A DNA stretch of 64,000 nt, from contig NZ_CP108462.1 in assembly GCF_036226365.1 (NCBI RefSeq), forward strand, positions 5,206,501-5,270,500, in the 5' to 3' direction. This stretch comes from Streptomyces sp. NBC_01262. Its GTDB lineage: Bacteria; Actinomycetota; Actinomycetes; Streptomycetales; Streptomycetaceae. Position 1 is the first letter of the stretch. Each line of letters starts with the position of its first letter. A program made the position numbers and the translations under genes. Positions 7,846-15,399 of the stretch are shown here, piece after piece. The notes under the pieces are model-generated. The model saw nothing but the letters and a program-made list of their open reading frames with translations. It made no database searches and was not told where the DNA came from.

Positions 7846-9269
7846 CGTGCACTTCCCTTCGCAGAGCCCGCCACGACTCGCGGTCCGTAAGGGGTGTCGC
7901 CTTCGGGCAGTTCGTCGGCGGTTCGCCAGCGGGTGCGCATCTTGAGTACGACGGCCAGGAAGGTGCCGAAGGCGGCCGCGTAGACCACCACGACGATGCC
8001 GAGCATCGTCCACAGCGACGAGGCCCGGGTGTCGGTCACGGCTTCGGACACCCGCATGTTCTGGTAGACGATCCAGGGCTGCCGCCCGACCTCGGTGGTG
8101 ATCCAGCCGCACTCCACCGTCAGCAGGCAGGCCGCTCCGGCGAGGGCGGCGCAGCGGAAGAACCACGGCGAGCGCGGCAGGTCGCGACGGCGCAGCCAGC
8201 ACCAGGCGTACCAGAGGGCGAGCAGGAGGAGCAGGCTGCCGATGGTCACCATGATGTCGAACGCCCAGTGGGCGATGGTGGCCTGGGTCGGCGTCGGGCG
8301 GTCGCTCGCGGGGACCGAGGTCAGGCCGGTGACCTTGGTGTCCGGGCTGAATCCGGCGAGGATCGAGTCCAGTTGGGGGATCTTGAGGCCGCCGGAGATC
8401 GTCCCGTCGGAATTCAGCCGTCCGAACATGTACTCCGGTACGTGGGTGCCGGTCTTCCAGACGATCTCGGCGGCCGCGAACTTCACCGGCTGCTTGTGGA
8501 AGATCGACCGTGCGATGGAGTCCCCGAGCATGAACTGCACGGGGGTGAGGATCGCGGCGACGGTGAACGGCACGGTGAAGCCGAGCCGGTGGTAGCGGTC
8601 CCGGCGGCCGCGCAGCCAGCCGACCGCGTACACCCCGGCCACGACATAGCCCGCCGTCAGGATCACGCCCGCCACGAAGTGCCAGTACTCGGGGCCGAAC
8701 ATCGGAGTGAACACCGCCTGCTGCACATTGACGTGCACGGGGTTGCCGTCCGCGTCGAGGGTGAAGCCGCGCGGGGTGTTCATCCAGGAGTTCGCGGCGA
8801 TGATGCCGAACGCCCCCATCAGGGCCGTCAGCGGCAGCGGCACACCGAGCCAGAAGTGCGTCCACGGCTTCAGCCTGCGCCAGCCGTGGAGATAGATGGC
8901 GATGAGGATCGCCTCCAGGAAGAACGCCCAGGCCTCGATCCCGAAGCCCAGGCCGAAGACATCGCCCCAGCGGCCCATCATGCCCGGCCACAGCAGGCCG
9001 AACTCGAAGGACAGCACCGTGCCGGTGACGATCCCGATGGCGAACTGCACGGCCATGACCGCCGACCAGCGCCGCGCGAGCTGAAGCGCGACGGGGTCGC
9101 CCCCGCGCAGCCCGCGGTAGTGCATCAGGAGCGTGATCGCGGGCAGGGCGACGCCGAAGGGCACGAGCAGGATGTGCGAGGCCAGGGTGAAGGCCATCAG
9201 CTCCCGGGCGGGCAGCAACTGGGGCGGGGTGTCCGCCAGGAGCGCGATCGCGCTGTGCGTACCGGACAT
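7842..9269 (-). CDS. cydA: Cytochrome bd-type (CIO-like) ubiquinol oxidase subunit I
   Basis: 475 residues. Heme-ligand and quinol-site motifs are visible: SHILLVPFGVALPAI, QFAIGIVTGTVLSFEFG, and GWITTEVGRQPWIVY in the Q-loop/GRQPW region. The Q-loop is short, and the GWITTEVGRQPW form resembles CioA (cyanide-insensitive oxidase) proteins more than classical CydA; this subtype call is inference. The enzyme oxidises quinol at low oxygen or under respiratory stress. It starts 7 bases after the SDR gene stop and overlaps cydB, so SDR-cydA-cydB reads as one operon. Confidence 0.94.
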   Translation of the reverse strand: MSGTHSAIALLADTPPQLLPARELMAFTLASHILLVPFGVALPAITLLMHYRGLRGGDPVALQLARRWSAVMAVQFAIGIVTGTVLSFEFGLLWPGMMGRWGDVFGLGFGIEAWAFFLEAILIAIYLHGWRRLKPWTHFWLGVPLPLTALMGAFGIIAANSWMNTPRGFTLDADGNPVHVNVQQAVFTPMFGPEYWHFVAGVILTAGYVVAGVYAVGWLRGRRDRYHRLGFTVPFTVAAILTPVQFMLGDSIARSIFHKQPVKFAAAEIVWKTGTHVPEYMFGRLNSDGTISGGLKIPQLDSILAGFSPDTKVTGLTSVPASDRPTPTQATIAHWAFDIMVTIGSLLLLLALWYAWCWLRRRDLPRSPWFFRCAALAGAACLLTVECGWITTEVGRQPWIVYQNMRVSEAVTDTRASSLWTMLGIVVVVYAAAFGTFLAVVLKMRTRWRTADELPEGDTPYGPRVVAGSAKGSAR

Positions 9270-9276
9270 GCCGGCC

Positions 9277-10116
9277 TCAGCCGCCGGTCGCGAATCCGGG
9301 GAACAGCGTCATGCCGCCGTCGACGTAGATCGTCGTCCCCACGACGTAGTCGAGCAGGTCGGAGGCGAGCAGGGTCACCGCGTTCGCGATGTCGTCGGGA
9401 TCGCCGACGCGCTTGTACGGGACGAGCCGCAGAAGGTCGGCCTCGGCCTCGGGAGTGTCCCAGGCGCTGCGGTTGATGGGCGTACGGATCGCTCCCGGAG
9501 CAACCGCGTTCACCCGGATCCGGTGCGGGGCGAGTTCCTGCGCGAGGGTCGCCATGAGCATCTGTACGCCGCCCTTGGACGACGCGTAGTTCACATGCCC
9601 GGCCCAGGGGATGATCTGGTGCACCGAGCTCATGCAGACGATCTTCCCGGCGGAACGGGACACCTCCGGGACCACCCCGCGGCGCATGAACTCCTTCGCC
9701 GCCTCGCGGGCACACAGGAACTGGCCGGTCAGGTTGACGTCCAGCACCTTGCGCCACTGGTCCATGGTCATCTCGGCGACCGGGGCGTCCCGCTGGAGTC
9801 CGGCGTTCGCCACCATGATGTCGATGGTCCCGAACTCCTTGACCATGCGGTCGACCATGTCGACGACCTGGTCCTCCTGCGACACGTCGCCCTCGTGCGC
9901 GTAGGCGCGGACCCCGAAGCCCTCGATCTCGCGCACCACCTCCTCGGCGGCGTCGTGCCCGGCGACGTAGTTCACGACCACATCGGCGCCGGCCCGTCCG
10001 AGGCCGATGGCGGTGGCCTTGCCGATTCCGGAGTTCGCCCCCGTCACGAGGGCGGTCTGCCCCTTGAGGAGGGGAGGGACAAGGAGCTGAGGACGGTCAC
10101 TGACGGTGGTTTCCAC
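9277..10116 (-). CDS. SDR family oxidoreductase (glucose 1-dehydrogenase-like)
   Basis: 279 residues. The nucleotide motif TGANSGIG is at residues 25-32, NAG at 103-105, and the catalytic Ser-Tyr-K set is CMSSV plus Y177-x3-K181 (VNYASSKGG). The motif spacing and the ending VDGGMTLFPGF fit glucose-1-dehydrogenase-type classical SDRs. A 13-residue N-terminal extension exists in frame, but GTG at 10116 with AGGGAGAGATCA directly upstream is the better start. It leads the operon containing the bd oxidase genes. The family oxidises sugars or ketones with NAD(P), so it may feed reducing equivalents to the quinone pool indirectly; this is inference. Confidence 0.9.
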   Translation of the reverse strand: METTVSDRPQLLVPPLLKGQTALVTGANSGIGKATAIGLGRAGADVVVNYVAGHDAAEEVVREIEGFGVRAYAHEGDVSQEDQVVDMVDRMVKEFGTIDIMVANAGLQRDAPVAEMTMDQWRKVLDVNLTGQFLCAREAAKEFMRRGVVPEVSRSAGKIVCMSSVHQIIPWAGHVNYASSKGGVQMLMATLAQELAPHRIRVNAVAPGAIRTPINRSAWDTPEAEADLLRLVPYKRVGDPDDIANAVTLLASDLLDYVVGTTIYVDGGMTLFPGFATGG

Positions 10117-10254
10117 TGATCTCTCCCTGTGGCCCGGTGGGATGCCCCCGTACAAGGAAGCACCGCCGGTCCACCACCGCCCGGTGACGCGACGGCGGCT
10201 AGCCCGTTGGAGTGCCGCCCCGGGCCGAACGGCCCAATGCCCGGCGCCCGTGGG

Positions 10255-10608
10255 TCAGGCGTTGCCGCCGACCACGGTGAAGCTCCGCCACGGCACCTGC
10301 CCGGGCACACCCGGGTCGCTCATCTGCGTCGCCAGGTAGAAGGTCTCGGTGTCCGCCAGGCTGCGGCAGTCCGGACCGGTGTAGAGGATCAGGTCGTTGA
10401 GGGTGTTGTTGGCGATGTACTTGGCACCGCTGGGCGCCAGCCGGTGGCAGCCGTCGACCGGGGGGCTGTCGATCTGGAACACCCTGCCATCGGTGGTGTG
10501 GTAGATCAGCGTGCCCACCGCGTTGGAGTCCATGACGGAGCACCCCGCCGTGGCCAGCATCAGGAGCAGGGCGCCGGCGCGGATGCCGGGCCGGCGGAGA
10601 TCGGCCAT
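10255..10608 (-). CDS. Predicted lipoprotein, unknown
   Basis: 117 residues. The start MADLRRPGIRAG is followed by a hydrophobic signal and a lipobox ending ATAGC, so it is probably lipid-anchored outside the membrane. The mature part has two Cys residues (VDGCH and PDCRS) that could form a disulfide. I recognise no named domain. ATG at 10608 has GAGGA upstream; an earlier in-frame ATG at 10686 would bury the signal. It lies 138 bases upstream of the SDR-cydAB operon, and a short GGGCC-GAAC-GGCCC hairpin (10222-10235) in between may be a weak terminator. Confidence 0.7.
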   Translation of the reverse strand: MADLRRPGIRAGALLLMLATAGCSVMDSNAVGTLIYHTTDGRVFQIDSPPVDGCHRLAPSGAKYIANNTLNDLILYTGPDCRSLADTETFYLATQMSDPGVPGQVPWRSFTVVGGNA

Positions 10609-10776
10609 GGTGAGCGTCCTCGTCTGTGACAGGGCGGGGAAAGCGGTGCTTCCGTCCACGCTGCCGCTACTCCGGGACGCTGTCATCCCCAGCGGGACCA
10701 GTCGGCTGAATCAGCCGATGTAGCCCTGGAGGTCGGCGAGGGCCTTGACCGAGCCGCTGGTGTTGTGGAGGTGGAT
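10609..10776 (-). pseudogene. Orphan C-terminal gene remnant and intergenic DNA
   Basis: On the minus strand bases 10776-10711 encode IHLHNTSGSVKALADLQGYI-G then stop. This looks like the last strand of secreted Streptomyces beta-domain proteins, which often end in NxSGxVxxxADLxGYYG. The open frame upstream enters the IS right end immediately, and the rest of the gene is not found on the other side of the element. A perfect palindrome TCGGCTGA-A-TCAGCCGA (10702-10718) overlaps the stop and may have been its terminator. The remaining ~90 bases to 10609 hold the upstream region of the lipoprotein gene and nothing else that I can identify. Confidence 0.5.
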
Positions 10777-10986
10777 TTGACCTCCTCGCCCCCATGAGCG
10801 GGGGTGATTCTCTCCCTGGCGCCCGTTGTCACGGTTCGCCTTGAGTCGGGTTCCTGCTTCCTCCCCACGGTGGTGGGGGTTGTGCGCGCTGCCGGGGCGG
10901 GCCCTGGTCTTACTATGCGCTCCACAGGCTTTTACCTTGCTGGTCACCTGGCAAGGGCCCCCGGTCCGGGGGTGGGTGGTGCAGCT
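10777..10986 (-). ncRNA. Candidate omega-RNA (reRNA) scaffold for TnpB
   Basis: The ~210 bases between the tnpB stop and the element boundary fold into several hairpins: CCCCCGG-T-CCGGGGG (10958-10972), CCCCAC-ggtg-GTGGGG (10863-10878) and CCCCC-atgagc-GGGGG (10789-10804). The minus strand then ends GAGGAGGTCAA. In this family an RNA from the tnpB 3' region and right end binds TnpB, and the adjacent flanking DNA serves as guide. Here the guide would begin ATCCACCTCCACAACACC, from the truncated flanking gene. Exact 5' and 3' ends are not known from sequence. Confidence 0.5.
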
Positions 10987-12126
10987 CTATGCGGCGCGGA
11001 TCCGTCGCCCTTCATCCCGTACGTTGGTCGCCGCGTTGTGGTCGCGGTCGTGTCGGGTGCCGCAGGCGGGGCAGGTCCATGTCCGGATGTGCAGGGGCTT
11101 GGGTCTGTCGCGGTGCCCGCAGGCGGAACACACCTGGGAGGACGGGAAAGCCCGGTCCACTTTGGTGAGGGTGCGGCCGTACCGGGCGGCCTTGTACTCC
11201 AGCATGGACACGAACGCTGACCATCCCGCGTCGTGCACGGACTTGGCCAGCCGGGTTCGGGCGAGACCCTTCACGTTCAAGGTCTCCACGCTGACCGCTT
11301 GGTTCTCGCGGATCAGCTTGGTGGAGAGCTTGTGGTGAAAGTCCTTGCGCGCGTCGGCCACCCGGGCGTGAGCACGGGCGACTTTGACCCGCTGCTTGTC
11401 CCGATTGTTCGAGCCTTTGGCCTTGCGGGACAGGCGGCGCTGCTCACGGCGGAGTTTTTTCTCCGCCCGGCGCAGGAAGCGAGGCGACCTGATCCGGGAA
11501 CCGTCCGCCATGACGGCGAAGTGGGTCAGGCCCAGGTCGATGCCCTGATCCCCGGTGACCGGGGGCAGGATGTCGTGTCCCGGGTCGGTCTCCATGACGA
11601 AGCTCGCCCAGTACCGGCCCGCCGGGTCCTTGATCACGGTCACCGTGGACGGTACGGACGGCAAGGCGCGCGACCAGCGCACCTTGACGGGGCCGATCTT
11701 GGGAAGATGCAGCTTCCCGTCCGCCGTGATCGACCAGCGGGCATTGGCGGTGAACCGCACGGCCTGCCGGTTGTCCCGCTTGGACTTCATGCGCGGCGCA
11801 CCGATCTTCGGTCCCTTGCGGGTGCCCTTGAGACTCGCGAAGAAGTTGGCATACGCCGTATCCAGGTCCCGCAGGGACTGCTGCAGTACCACGGCGGACA
11901 CCTGCCCGAGCCATGCCCGCTCAGGGGTCTGCTTCGCCTCGGTGATGAACCGCTTCGACAGCTCCGCCGACTTGGGATACGGCAGGCCTGCGGTGCGCGC
12001 GTCCCGTCGTGCGCGAAGACAGTCGTTCCACACCACCCGCGCACAGCCGAACGCCCGGCCCAGCGCAATGCGCTGACCGGGGCCCGGCTCGATACGGAAG
12101 GTGTAACGAAGCTGCACGCCGATCAC
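10987..12126 (-). CDS. tnpB: RNA-guided endonuclease TnpB (IS200/IS605 OrfB)
   Basis: 379 residues, full length. The RuvC-like catalytic residues are all present: D197 in GIDLGL, E281 in SVETLNVKGL and D362 in DRDHNAATN. The C-terminal zinc ribbon has C333-x2-C336 and C352-x2-C355 (CSACGH, CPACG). The N-terminal OrfB helix-turn-helix domain (FGCARVVWNDCL) is intact. TnpB is a programmable DNA nuclease guided by an RNA from its own right end, and helps retain the transposon. The reading frame shows no damage although tnpA next to it is broken, suggesting recent decay or selection on TnpB alone. Confidence 0.93.
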   Translation of the reverse strand: MIGVQLRYTFRIEPGPGQRIALGRAFGCARVVWNDCLRARRDARTAGLPYPKSAELSKRFITEAKQTPERAWLGQVSAVVLQQSLRDLDTAYANFFASLKGTRKGPKIGAPRMKSKRDNRQAVRFTANARWSITADGKLHLPKIGPVKVRWSRALPSVPSTVTVIKDPAGRYWASFVMETDPGHDILPPVTGDQGIDLGLTHFAVMADGSRIRSPRFLRRAEKKLRREQRRLSRKAKGSNNRDKQRVKVARAHARVADARKDFHHKLSTKLIRENQAVSVETLNVKGLARTRLAKSVHDAGWSAFVSMLEYKAARYGRTLTKVDRAFPSSQVCSACGHRDRPKPLHIRTWTCPACGTRHDRDHNAATNVRDEGRRIRAA

Positions 12127-12158
12127 CGTAAGACAGTTGGTTTACGGCTGAATACGGA

Positions 12159-12556
12159 GTGATCAGAACTGGCAGACACTGCACGTTCCTCATGCACACG
12201 CACTTGGTTTTCGTGACCAAATACCGGCACAACGTGTTCACCGACCAGCATCTGACGCGGTGCGAGGAGATCATGCGCGCGGTACGCGCGGACTTCGAGA
12301 TCGAGCTGACCGAGTTCAACGGCGAGGCCGACCACGTACACCTCCCGGTCAACTTCCCGCCCAAGGCCGCCGTCTCCAAGCTGGTCAACTCCCTCAAGGG
12401 CGTGTCTCCCGCCGCCTGCGGCGGGAGTTCCTCGACCTGCTGCGGCACTACTACCGGGCCAACAAGCTGTGGTCCGGCTCCTACTTCGCCGGGTCCGTCG
12501 GCGGAGCCCCACTGTCGACCGTCCGCCAGTACATCGAGCACTCCGCGCTGGATCGC
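12159..12556 (+). pseudogene. tnpA: IS200-type Tyr transposase TnpA, frameshifted and truncated
   Basis: The first ~85 codons read MHTHLVFVTKYRHNVFTDQH and GEADHVHLPVNFPP, including the HUH-type H59-V-H61 pair. Near 12402-12410 the frame shifts: the continuation FLDLLRHYYRANKLWSGSY and STVRQYIEHSAL, with the nucleophile Tyr, is in another frame. The usual ending after QYIE is missing because the sequence becomes the 3' end of the neighbouring regulator gene. GTG at 12159 is the likely start. TnpA normally cuts and joins single-stranded element ends; this copy should be inactive unless the shift is bypassed. Confidence 0.85.
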
Positions 12557-13516
12557 TCAGTGGCTCGGCGACAGGACTCCCCGGAAGGTGCGCCGGTAGG
12601 CGAGGGGCGAGACGCCGATGGCGGCGTGCAGGTGCTGTCGCAGCGAGGTGCCGGTGGCGAAGCCGACCTGGCCGGCGATCTCGTCGACGGCGAGGTCGGT
12701 GGATTCCAGGAGGTGCCGGGCGCGGGCGACGCGCTGCTGGATCAGCCAGCGGCCGGGGCTCATGCCGACCTCTTCATTGAAGCGGCGGGCGAAGGTGCGC
12801 AGGCTCATGCGGGCCCGCTCGGCGAGGTCGTCCAGGGCCAGCGGCTCGTGGAGGTTCTCCAGGGCCCACTGGCGGGCGGAGGACGTGCCGTTCGCCGAGG
12901 TCTCGGGCACCGGCCGCTCGATGTACTGGGCCTGCCCTCCGTCGCGCCACGGCGGGACGACGCAGACGCGCGCGACCTGGTTGGCGACCTCGCTGCCGTG
13001 GTCCCGGCGTACGAGATGCAGGCAGACGTCGACCCCGGAGGCGGCGCCGGCCGAGGTCAGCACGTCGCCGTCGTCGATGAACAGCACGTCGGGGTCCAGC
13101 GCGACCTGCGGGAACCGGTCGCGGAAGGCGTCCGCGAGTGCCCAGTGGGTGGTGGCCGGGCGGCCGTCGAGGAGACCGGCGGCGGCGAGGACGAAGGCGC
13201 CGGTGCAGATGGACACGATGCGCGTGCCGGGGGCGATGGAGGCGAGAGCGTCGGCCACGGCGGGCGGCAGGTCCTGGGTGATGCGGGAGGGGGCGAAGGG
13301 CGGGATGACGACGGTGTCGGCCGTGAGCAGAGCTTCCGGGCCGTGCTCGACGGTGATCGAGAAGTCGGAGTTGGTGCCCACCGGGCGGCCGTCGACGGTG
13401 CAGGTCACGACCTCGTAGCGGCCGCCCGCGGAGCCGAGGACGCGGTTCGCGATGCCCAGCTCGAAGGGGTACACGCCCTCCAGGGCCAGTACGACGACGC
13501 GGTGGGCGTTTCCCAT
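12557..13516 (-). CDS. GlxA family transcriptional regulator (DJ-1/AraC type)
   Basis: 319 residues. The N-terminal DJ-1/PfpI-like domain has VSICTGAFVLAAAGLLDGR with the conserved Cys. The C-terminal AraC-type double helix-turn-helix covers about residues 215-315 (MSLRTFARRFNEEVGMSPGR, then VGFATGTSLRQHL). Such regulators sense small metabolites, often carbonyl compounds or amines, and activate nearby genes. ATG at 13516 begins MGNAHRVVVLALEG, the normal family start. It is divergent from an NADP-dependent oxidoreductase, its likely target. Its 3' end abuts the truncated IS element. Confidence 0.9.
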   Translation of the reverse strand: MGNAHRVVVLALEGVYPFELGIANRVLGSAGGRYEVVTCTVDGRPVGTNSDFSITVEHGPEALLTADTVVIPPFAPSRITQDLPPAVADALASIAPGTRIVSICTGAFVLAAAGLLDGRPATTHWALADAFRDRFPQVALDPDVLFIDDGDVLTSAGAASGVDVCLHLVRRDHGSEVANQVARVCVVPPWRDGGQAQYIERPVPETSANGTSSARQWALENLHEPLALDDLAERARMSLRTFARRFNEEVGMSPGRWLIQQRVARARHLLESTDLAVDEIAGQVGFATGTSLRQHLHAAIGVSPLAYRRTFRGVLSPSH

Positions 13517-13536
13517 GGCAGGATCCTGTCGGAAGT

Positions 13537-13550
13537 TGGCAATCATGCCA
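13537..13550. promoter_or_regulatory. Candidate operator between GlxA-type regulator and oxidoreductase
   Basis: TGGCA-ATCA-TGCCA is a perfect 5-base inverted repeat in the 69-base gap between the two divergent start codons. Its position between both promoters makes it a candidate binding site for the regulator, but AraC-type proteins often use direct repeats, so this is weak. Confidence 0.35.
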
Positions 13551-13585
13551 TGGTACGGGACGGCGGCGCCGACGACGCTGGACGC

Positions 13586-14548
13586 ATGACGAACACCGCC
13601 ACCGCCACCATGCGCGCCATCAGCCAGGACACCCACGGAGCCCCCGAGGTGCTCCAGGAGGTCCGCGTCCCCAGGCCCGCGCCGGGCCCGAGCCAGATCC
13701 TGGTCGCCGTACGCGCGGCCGGCGTCAACCCGACCGACTGGAAGCACCGCGCCGACGGCCTGTTCCTCGACCGCCTGCCGAAGATCCTCGGCTGGGACGT
13801 CTCCGGCGTCGTCGAGGCCGTCGGTTTCGGCGTCACCCTCTTCAAGCCGGGCGACGAGGTCTTCGGCATGCTGCCCTACCCGTACGGGGCCGGTTCCCAC
13901 GCCGAGTACGTGACCGCCACCGCCCGGGCCTTCGCCCACAAGCCCGCCGGCATCGACCACGTCCAGGCCGCCGCCCTTCCGCTTGCCGCCCTCACCGCCT
14001 ACCAGGCGCTCGTCGACACCGCCGAGGTCCGGCCCGGGCAGCGGGTGCTCGTCCACGCGGCCGCGGGCGGCGTCGGTCACCTCGCCGTCCAGATCGCCAA
14101 GTCCCGTGGCGCGTACGTCATCGGCACCGCGAGCGCCCCCAAGCACGACTTCCTGCGCTCCATCGGGGCGGACGAGGTCATCGACTACCGCGCCGCCGAC
14201 TTCGCCGAGGTCGTCAGCGACATCGACATCGTCCTGGACACCCTGTCGGGCGCCACCCGGGCCCGCTCCCTCGACGTGCTGCGCCCCGGCGGCATCCTCG
14301 TCTCGATCCGGCCCGCGACCGACCCCGACGAGGCGTCGAAGGCCGCCGCGCGGGGCGTACGGGTGGAGACCCTGCTCGTCGAGGCCGACCACGCCGGCAT
14401 GAAGGCCATCGCGGATCTCGTCGAATCCGGCGCCCTGCGGGCCCACATCGAGGCGACCTTCCCGCTCGCCGAGGCCGCCAAGGCCCACGCCCTCGGGGAG
14501 ACCGGCCGCACCACGGGCAAGATCGTGCTGGTGGTGGATGAGGCGTAG
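13586..14548 (+). CDS. NADP-dependent zinc-free alcohol dehydrogenase-like oxidoreductase
   Basis: 320 residues of the MDR superfamily, quinone-oxidoreductase branch. The GroES-like N-domain contains VRAAGVNPTDWKHRADG and GWDVSGVVEAVG. The Rossmann domain has VLVHAAAGGVGHLAVQIAK. The structural and catalytic zinc cysteines of classical alcohol dehydrogenases are absent. The family reduces quinones, enones or reactive aldehydes with NADPH. ATG at 13586 (MTNTATATMRAIS) is the natural start. It is divergent from the GlxA-type regulator, suggesting induction by an electrophile. Confidence 0.9.
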   Translation: MTNTATATMRAISQDTHGAPEVLQEVRVPRPAPGPSQILVAVRAAGVNPTDWKHRADGLFLDRLPKILGWDVSGVVEAVGFGVTLFKPGDEVFGMLPYPYGAGSHAEYVTATARAFAHKPAGIDHVQAAALPLAALTAYQALVDTAEVRPGQRVLVHAAAGGVGHLAVQIAKSRGAYVIGTASAPKHDFLRSIGADEVIDYRAADFAEVVSDIDIVLDTLSGATRARSLDVLRPGGILVSIRPATDPDEASKAAARGVRVETLLVEADHAGMKAIADLVESGALRAHIEATFPLAEAAKAHALGETGRTTGKIVLVVDEA

Positions 14549-14554
14549 CGGGTG

Positions 14555-15298
14555 TCAGTGGCCGCTGAGCAGGCTGAGCACCTGGTCGTAGCGGCCCTGC
14601 GCCTCGGCGAAGCGGAGGAACTTCACATTCTCGACGAGGATCTCGTCGGCGTCGGGCCGGGTTTCGAGCAGGGTCATGACCTCGGAGAGGTAGTCCTCCA
14701 GCGGCATGGCCTGCTCGGAGTTCTCCTGCCCCATGAGCGGGGTTTGCACGGCGGGCGGTACGAGTTCGATGACCTGGATGCCGGTGTCCGCGAGCTGGAC
14801 GCGGATGCCGCAGGTCAGTGAGTGGATCGCCGCCTTCGTGGCGCTGTAGGTCGGGGTCAGCGGCAGCGGCACGAAAGCGAGGCCGGACGAGACGGTCATC
14901 AGTACGGCGTCCGGCTTCGGGGCGAGGAACTCGGTGAACTCGGCGATCAGGCGCAGCGGGCCGAGCAGGTTGGTGGCGACCGTGGCCTCGGCCGTGCTGA
15001 GGAAGTCCGCGGTGTGGAAGTCCTCCGGCTGCATGATCCCGGCCATGGTGATCAGCACGTTCGTCTCGGGGAAGCGCGTGCGGACCGTCCCGGCCGCGGC
15101 GGTGACGGAGGCGGGGTCGGCGGTGTCGATCACGACGGACTCGATGCCGGGGTGCTCGGCGGTGATCCGGCGCAGCAGTTCCTCGCGGCGGCCGCCGACG
15201 ATGACCTTGTTGCCGGCCGCGTGGAAGCGCAGGGCGAGGCCGAGGCCGATTCCCGACGTCGCGCCGGGGATGAAAATGGTGTTTCCGGAGCTCTTCAT
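14555..15298 (-). CDS. SDR family oxidoreductase (DltE-like)
   Basis: 247 residues. GATSGIG at 12-18 is the cofactor site, NVLITMAGI is the NAG-equivalent, and TVSSGLAF with TYSATKAAIH provides the Ser and Tyr-x3-Lys. The sequence fits the DltE-like atypical short-chain dehydrogenases with PPAVQTPLMG after the active site. Substrate is unknown. I chose ATG at 15298 (MKSSGNTIFIPGAT); an in-frame extension to 15382 crosses the divergent promoter. It is divergent from the XRE-MmyB regulator, an arrangement often seen for this regulator family. Confidence 0.9.
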   Translation of the reverse strand: MKSSGNTIFIPGATSGIGLGLALRFHAAGNKVIVGGRREELLRRITAEHPGIESVVIDTADPASVTAAAGTVRTRFPETNVLITMAGIMQPEDFHTADFLSTAEATVATNLLGPLRLIAEFTEFLAPKPDAVLMTVSSGLAFVPLPLTPTYSATKAAIHSLTCGIRVQLADTGIQVIELVPPAVQTPLMGQENSEQAMPLEDYLSEVMTLLETRPDADEILVENVKFLRFAEAQGRYDQVLSLLSGH

Positions 15299-15399
15299 GG
15301 TCCCAGTCGACCCGACCGCGTGAAGCGCAACCAGGGCGGGCTTGTCCACTGACTCGCAGGTCGTGGTTAAGCACCGGCCCACCCCTCGATACTGGGACC

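Larger units (their letters stand above)
10777..12556 (-). mobile_element. IS200/IS605-family element, left end damaged
   Basis: The element has divergent tnpB (minus) and tnpA (plus), as in IS605. The tnpB-proximal end carries a hairpin CCCCC-atgagc-GGGGG (10789-10804) and ends ...GGAGGTCAA on the minus strand at 10777, a typical right-end boundary for this family. The opposite end is missing: the tnpA frame runs straight into the 3' end of the GlxA-type regulator near 12545-12556, with no left-end hairpin. TnpA is also frameshifted. The element therefore looks immobile. No terminal inverted repeats or target duplication are expected for this family. Confidence 0.75.

Noticed and set aside
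12260..14548. 762-codon plus-strand frame from tnpA to the oxidoreductase
   Set aside because: Only its ends are real: the first part is shifted tnpA and the last 320 codons are the oxidoreductase. The middle is antisense to the GlxA-type regulator.
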